Position numbers and translations under genes: made by a program | Part shown: one piece after another, positions 60,246 through 64,000 of the stretch | Position numbering within the stretch: the first letter of the stretch is position 1 | Layout of the letters: each line of letters opens with the position of its first letter | The notes under the pieces: generated by a model | What the model saw: the letters and a program-made list of their open reading frames with translations, nothing else | What the model was told of the DNA's origin: nothing | The model's database searches: none | From: Natrinema halophilum | Lineage (GTDB): Archaea; Halobacteriota; Halobacteria; Halobacteriales; Natrialbaceae | Direction of reading: 5' to 3' | Length of the DNA stretch: 64,000 nucleotides | Assembly (NCBI RefSeq): GCF_013402815.2 | Contig: NZ_CP058601.1 | Span: forward strand, 2,542,001-2,606,000

Positions 60246-63200
60246 TCAGTGATCGGCGGGCGATACCGAGTAACTGTAGGTAGCCGTCGTGTCCGCCGCC
60301 CCGCTTGCTTCGTAGGTGAAGAAGTAGCGAACGCGATCGCCGACGCTGAGACCGTCCACAGTGTACGTGTGGGAACCACCCTGGTCGAACATCCGCACGT
60401 TCTGCTGGACCCGATCGGTGACTGTGTAGTGGAGGTCGACCCAGCTCGAGCCGGCATCGTGATCGAATTCGACTCGGAGCTCGGTAGCGCTCGTCTCGGA
60501 GAGCGTCGCCGACCAACCGTCGCCGGACACCTCGTCGTCACCGGGGTCAGCGGATGCTTCCGTAGTGACGGTGATCGGTCCCGCGTTGCCGGACTCGTTG
60601 CCCGCATCGTCGACCGCCGAAACGGCGAACTCGGAGGTAATTCCGGCCGAGAGCTCCCCCACGGTCGTGTCCGTCGTCCCGGCAGCGACCTCGTGGTCGA
60701 CGGTGCCATCGACGAAGACGACGTAGTGTGCGACGTCCGTCGCAGAACTGGCGTCCCAGTCGAGGGTGACCGTCGTCGCAGTCGTACCGGGAGCGGACAG
60801 GTTCGTCGGTGCCGGTGGCGACTGATCGTCGGAGCCACCGGGCTGTGTCGAGCCCCTGGTGTTGCCGGGTTGTGTCGGGTCCTCGGAGTCGACGTCCCGC
60901 AATCCGTACGTTACGTCACCGGTGGACGTCTTCAGCGCGTTCGCGGGAACGTCCAGTTCGTAGCCGTCGGAGAACGCCACGGTCGTGTCCGTCGGACCGG
61001 CGTTGTACGCCACGTACGTCCGATCGCCGCTCGAGTCTTCGAAGACGGCCGCCTGTGGCACGTCGGCGACGACGGCCTGTGTGGGCGTCCCCATCGCGTT
61101 CAGGTTGTGTACCCAGTGGTAGATGTAAGCGGACTTTCGCCCGATCGGCAGTTCGGTGTCTGCGATGTCAACGGCATCGCCGGGATCGGAAAGCGCCCGG
61201 TAGCCGATCGCGGGGGTATGCCATCCCTCGAGGAAGTCGGTGTCGCCGCCGCGGGCCTCGACCATCCGATTCCAGTTGGCGTCGGCGTACGTTTCGTCCC
61301 AGTTTAGGTAGAACGAGTGGCCGTCGATCGGGAGCCAGTTGATGCCCCAGATCTCCTCCATGGTGGTCTGGCCCCAGAAGGTCTGGCGGTGGTAGCCGTC
61401 ACCCCAGATGATGGAGGCGTATTCGTAGGCGTCGTAGCGCAGTCCGTCGGGCGCACCCGTCGCCCCCGCGGTCTCGTCCTCGGCGAGATTCGCTCCCCAG
61501 TCGTCCGGGTGGGAGTCGTCGTCGGTATCGAACCAGTACTCCCAGATCGCGTGCATCTCCTCGGTGTAGAGCACGATGGCGGTGTCGCGCATCTCCCGGT
61601 AGGTCGCCCGTTCGTCGTCTCCGTCGGCTGTCGCCATCCTGTGTTCGGCCCACATGATAACCGACGCGTGGGCGACCATCGACTCCGACGAGGACTCCTG
61701 GTTCGCCCCGTCGCCGAGCGGGAAGCCCGACGCCCACGAGTGCCCTTCGTACGCGTCGAAGGTCCGGAGATGGGGGAACGCGTCTGCAGGTGACTCCCGC
61801 GGCGTCGTCACGTCGATGCTGTCGCTGGTCGGGCGCTCCCAGTTGGCGTACTCCCGGACGAGCAGGTCGACCATCTCGCCGTACTCGTCGACGAAATCAC
61901 CGTCGTGGCGGGCCAGTTCGGCGGCGACCTTCACGAAGTAGCCGTAGTGCAGGTGGTGGTCGTTGAGGAAATCCGACGAGTAGAACTCGGCCGGATAGCC
62001 GATCAGGGAGCCGAATTCGTCCCAGTAAGTAAACGCCTCCTCCTCTTCGGTCGTCCCGTAGCTTGTATCCTGGACGGTCAACCACCCCTCGAGACGGGTT
62101 CGAAGCGCGTCCAGCGATCGGTCACGCACCGGCGTGTCTCCGACGTGCTGTGCGATCGGGATCGTCCGGAGGTGGTGATCGAAGTCCTTGCCGATCCAGT
62201 AGGTGCTGCACTCGCTGCCGACGCCCTGTTCCCAGAGATCGGCACGCTCCTCCACGTCGACGTAGGACCGGAGCGTCGATCTGTCGTAGGTTCCCTCGTC
62301 GGGCATGTGCGGGAGAATCCCCGGATAGGTCTTCGTCGTCTCGAATGTCGTCCCGGCGTGGACCTTCAGCGTCCCGCGCGGTGACCAGTACTCGAGGTCG
62401 GTCAGTTCGGCGTCGGTGTGCTTCCACTGGTGGGGAAGCAATCCGGCGAGCGAGCCGGTCGCCCGGCTCTCTGGTTTGTTGTCGGTGACGAACTCGAACG
62501 TCGAACGGACCTCGGACACGACGTCGCCGTTCGCGTCGGTGGGGGCGTACTCGTACGAGACCCGGGTGTCGCGAACGACGTTGTACGCGTAGTCCTCGAG
62601 GCGATCGAGCGTCTCGATCGAGCGGTTCGGCAACGGTGCAACAGAGAGGTAGTCGCCGGAGCCCAGGCTGCTCGAGAGGTCGCCGGTACCGACCCCGTCC
62701 CACGTCGCGTCGTCGGGTGCGAAGATGCCAAAGTGGCGCACGTAGTCGTAGTTCGTGTCGTTCCCGGTGACTGAGACGCCGAGGACGTTCCCGCGGTCTG
62801 CCCAGACCTCGACGTTCTCGGGCCGCGCGACACCGCCCGAGAGATCCGCGAAACGGATCTCGGCGTCGCCACCACCGTACTCGGCGAAAATAAACGGCGA
62901 CCCCTTGACGAGGGTGACGTCCATGCGCGCACTCGAGTCCGAACCCCAGGCGAGACGGGCGTGGAAATCGCCCCAGTCGTCGACGCGAGAGTCGCCGAAT
63001 CCGCCGGCAGAGTGGCCGAGTTCGATCCGGGGGGTGTAACGATGGTCGAGTTTGACGAAGCCTCTCTCCGCCACCGACTCGCCGGGATCGGTGAGCCAGT
63101 CGTCGGCGTAAATCGCCGTCAGCCCGTCGACCGTAGTTTCGACGTACCACGGGAGCGCCACGGTCGGGTTCGGCCCGCCGTGTTCGTGCCCGGAACCGGT

Positions 63201-63518
63201 AAACCAGTTGTGACTCCACCACGTGTTCGACGGCGGCGTCGGTGGTGCATCGTCCGTCAGGTAGGTTCCGTGGACGACCGGCGACGGCGAGACGTACTTG
63301 TACCGCTGGTCGTCCTCCGTAAACTCCGAACTGTCGGGCTGGGGCCGTCGCGCTGCGTAGCTACCCGCTCCCACGCGGACGACCTCCGGGTCGCTAAACG
63401 CGGCCGCCGCGGCGTCCGCCGCGAGGCCGATCGCCGCCGCGAGGCCGATTCCTTTCACACAGTCCCGGCGTGATAGTTCGATACTCCGCTCGTTGCCGTC
63501 TGATCGCTCTTCTGTCAT
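60246..63518 (-). CDS. Secreted GH81 endo-beta-1,3-glucanase with FN3 and CBM56-like domains
   Basis: 1090 residues (ATG 63518). A Tat signal (LSRRDCVKGIGLAAAIGLAA) starts near residue 19. The GH81 domain runs from about 75 to 810. Conserved blocks include FYSSDFLNDHHLHYGYFVKV (catalytic Asp region) near 520, SWASGFPLGDGANQESSSES (Glu residues) near 600, and ASIIWGDGYHRQTFWG near 715. An FN3 domain (PPAPTNLSAPGTTATTVTLD) spans about 885-975. The C-terminal 90 residues (WVDLHYTVTDRVQQNVRMFD) look like CBM56, a beta-1,3-glucan-binding module. It should degrade laminarin- or curdlan-type glucans outside the cell. It has a very short spacer to its divergent neighbours and an AT-rich promoter at 63520-63720. 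Confidence 0.92.
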   Translation of the reverse strand: MTEERSDGNERSIELSRRDCVKGIGLAAAIGLAADAAAAAFSDPEVVRVGAGSYAARRPQPDSSEFTEDDQRYKYVSPSPVVHGTYLTDDAPPTPPSNTWWSHNWFTGSGHEHGGPNPTVALPWYVETTVDGLTAIYADDWLTDPGESVAERGFVKLDHRYTPRIELGHSAGGFGDSRVDDWGDFHARLAWGSDSSARMDVTLVKGSPFIFAEYGGGDAEIRFADLSGGVARPENVEVWADRGNVLGVSVTGNDTNYDYVRHFGIFAPDDATWDGVGTGDLSSSLGSGDYLSVAPLPNRSIETLDRLEDYAYNVVRDTRVSYEYAPTDANGDVVSEVRSTFEFVTDNKPESRATGSLAGLLPHQWKHTDAELTDLEYWSPRGTLKVHAGTTFETTKTYPGILPHMPDEGTYDRSTLRSYVDVEERADLWEQGVGSECSTYWIGKDFDHHLRTIPIAQHVGDTPVRDRSLDALRTRLEGWLTVQDTSYGTTEEEEAFTYWDEFGSLIGYPAEFYSSDFLNDHHLHYGYFVKVAAELARHDGDFVDEYGEMVDLLVREYANWERPTSDSIDVTTPRESPADAFPHLRTFDAYEGHSWASGFPLGDGANQESSSESMVAHASVIMWAEHRMATADGDDERATYREMRDTAIVLYTEEMHAIWEYWFDTDDDSHPDDWGANLAEDETAGATGAPDGLRYDAYEYASIIWGDGYHRQTFWGQTTMEEIWGINWLPIDGHSFYLNWDETYADANWNRMVEARGGDTDFLEGWHTPAIGYRALSDPGDAVDIADTELPIGRKSAYIYHWVHNLNAMGTPTQAVVADVPQAAVFEDSSGDRTYVAYNAGPTDTTVAFSDGYELDVPANALKTSTGDVTYGLRDVDSEDPTQPGNTRGSTQPGGSDDQSPPAPTNLSAPGTTATTVTLDWDASSATDVAHYVVFVDGTVDHEVAAGTTDTTVGELSAGITSEFAVSAVDDAGNESGNAGPITVTTEASADPGDDEVSGDGWSATLSETSATELRVEFDHDAGSSWVDLHYTVTDRVQQNVRMFDQGGSHTYTVDGLSVGDRVRYFFTYEASGAADTTATYSYSVSPADH

Positions 63519-63959
63519 TTGTTGTCACTCTGAAGGTCCACGCCTTCCCCGCCTCGTAACATCCCACTTCCCAGTTGTCCACGGAGCCATCTCCGGACTC
63601 CATCTTCGGCGCTTCGTCGTGTCGATCAATACAGTATGTGTGTGTTTCCCTTGCTAATTGTTATCCAATGTAACCACACAATATACAATGATGGATACTA
63701 AAATTTTGTCCGGTGGAGGAATATACATGAGCGGCACGTTCCGGCGATCTGGGGATGCACAGGGCGAGTACCCCGAATCGTTCGGGACGGCCGCGGTCCG
63801 TCGAGCGCCAGTCAAATGAACGCTCGAATCAGCACCAGCGGAGTGCGGTACGAAGGAAGCCGAACCGAAACCACAGCCACTCCGGAGAGACCGGAAAATG
63901 CGGAGTGCAGACTCCACCAACGGGTTCGAGAGCGACGACGAAAACGGCGAAATAAGAGT
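63519..63959. other. AT-rich intergenic region upstream of the glucanase gene
   Basis: About 440 bp. The part 63640-63730 is strongly AT-rich and should hold the promoter of the glucanase. Short open frames on both strands look random. No gene is called. Confidence 0.4.
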
Positions 63960-64000
63960 ATGGACCGACTTCGAGCGGTGGCCTCCGTCGTCACCGCAAG
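63960..64000 (+). CDS. Possible start of a gene cut by the window edge
   Basis: ATG 63960 opens a plus-strand frame (MDRLRAVASVVTA) that runs off the window. The N-terminus is basic and then hydrophobic, so it could be a signal peptide or the start of a soluble enzyme. Too short to identify. Confidence 0.3.
   Translation, partial: MDRLRAVASVVTA

Noticed and set aside
63654-63920. 88-codon minus-strand frame upstream of the glucanase gene
   Set aside because: AT-rich promoter DNA gives a hydrophobic tail without a family pattern; no start context.

Overview
This is a chromosomal segment of a halophilic archaeon. The signs are high GC, acidic proteins, archaeal genes (tRNA splicing endonuclease, chromosomal protein MC1, Hel308-like helicase, Tat-exported enzymes) and a haloarchaeal rRNA operon, 16S-tRNA-Ala-23S-5S-tRNA-Cys, on the minus strand. 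Its style fits the Natrinema/Haloterrigena/Natrialba group, but I cannot fix the genus from sequence alone.

Layout. (1) 1-6368 is an accessory island lying against the 3' end of tRNA-Cys. At the left edge are two BREX defence genes (brxE-like and a cut brxA). The rest is a broken virus tail module (tape-measure end, tail/baseplate-like genes with frameshifts) interspersed with an AbrB/PIN toxin-antitoxin pair and a CPBP-family membrane protease. (2) 6369-12345 is the rRNA operon, with a terminator hairpin, two long processing stems carrying bulge-helix-bulge sites, and four tandem promoters. (3) 12628-13298 is a winged-helix regulator with a small membrane protein. (4) 13445-20040 is the 2-oxoacid dehydrogenase complex (E1 alpha, E1 beta, E2, E3) followed by lipoyl synthase. 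(5) 20206-33809 is mixed chromosomal genes: PH-domain protein, Ski2-like helicase, HAD phosphatase, membrane-anchored molybdoenzyme, secreted and membrane proteins, OsmC protein, a NucS-N-domain/zinc-ribbon protein, and the tRNA-intron endonuclease. A 108-bp MITE-like element lies at 31493-31600. (6) 33818-54328 holds three aminoacyl-tRNA synthetases (trpS, pheST, leuS) with MGMT, ornithine-cyclodeaminase family, M14 peptidase, MC1, pheA, Bcp, Hsp20, a GIDE-like membrane protein and an SDR enzyme. (7) 54681-57700 is a two-gene operon of a chemotaxis-type transducer and a sensory-rhodopsin-like protein. (8) 57834-63518 holds a DUF2071 protein, a second ornithine-cyclodeaminase homologue and a large secreted GH81 beta-1,3-glucanase.

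The most unusual system is region 7. The second gene aligns over all seven helices with sensory rhodopsin II and overlaps the transducer stop codon by 4 bp, as in htrII-sop operons. However, the retinal-binding lysine of helix G is an arginine (R206, codon 57551-57553), and several retinal-pocket tryptophans are also replaced. Residues that in SRII contact the transducer or relay the signal (Tyr, Asp, Thr of helix G; Tyr of helix F) are kept. This suggests a transducer-coupled opsin homologue that no longer binds retinal covalently and has been turned to another membrane signal.

A second theme links rRNA and tRNA processing. The endonuclease that cuts bulge-helix-bulge sites (endA) is encoded about 20 kb from an rRNA operon whose two processing stems show such sites.
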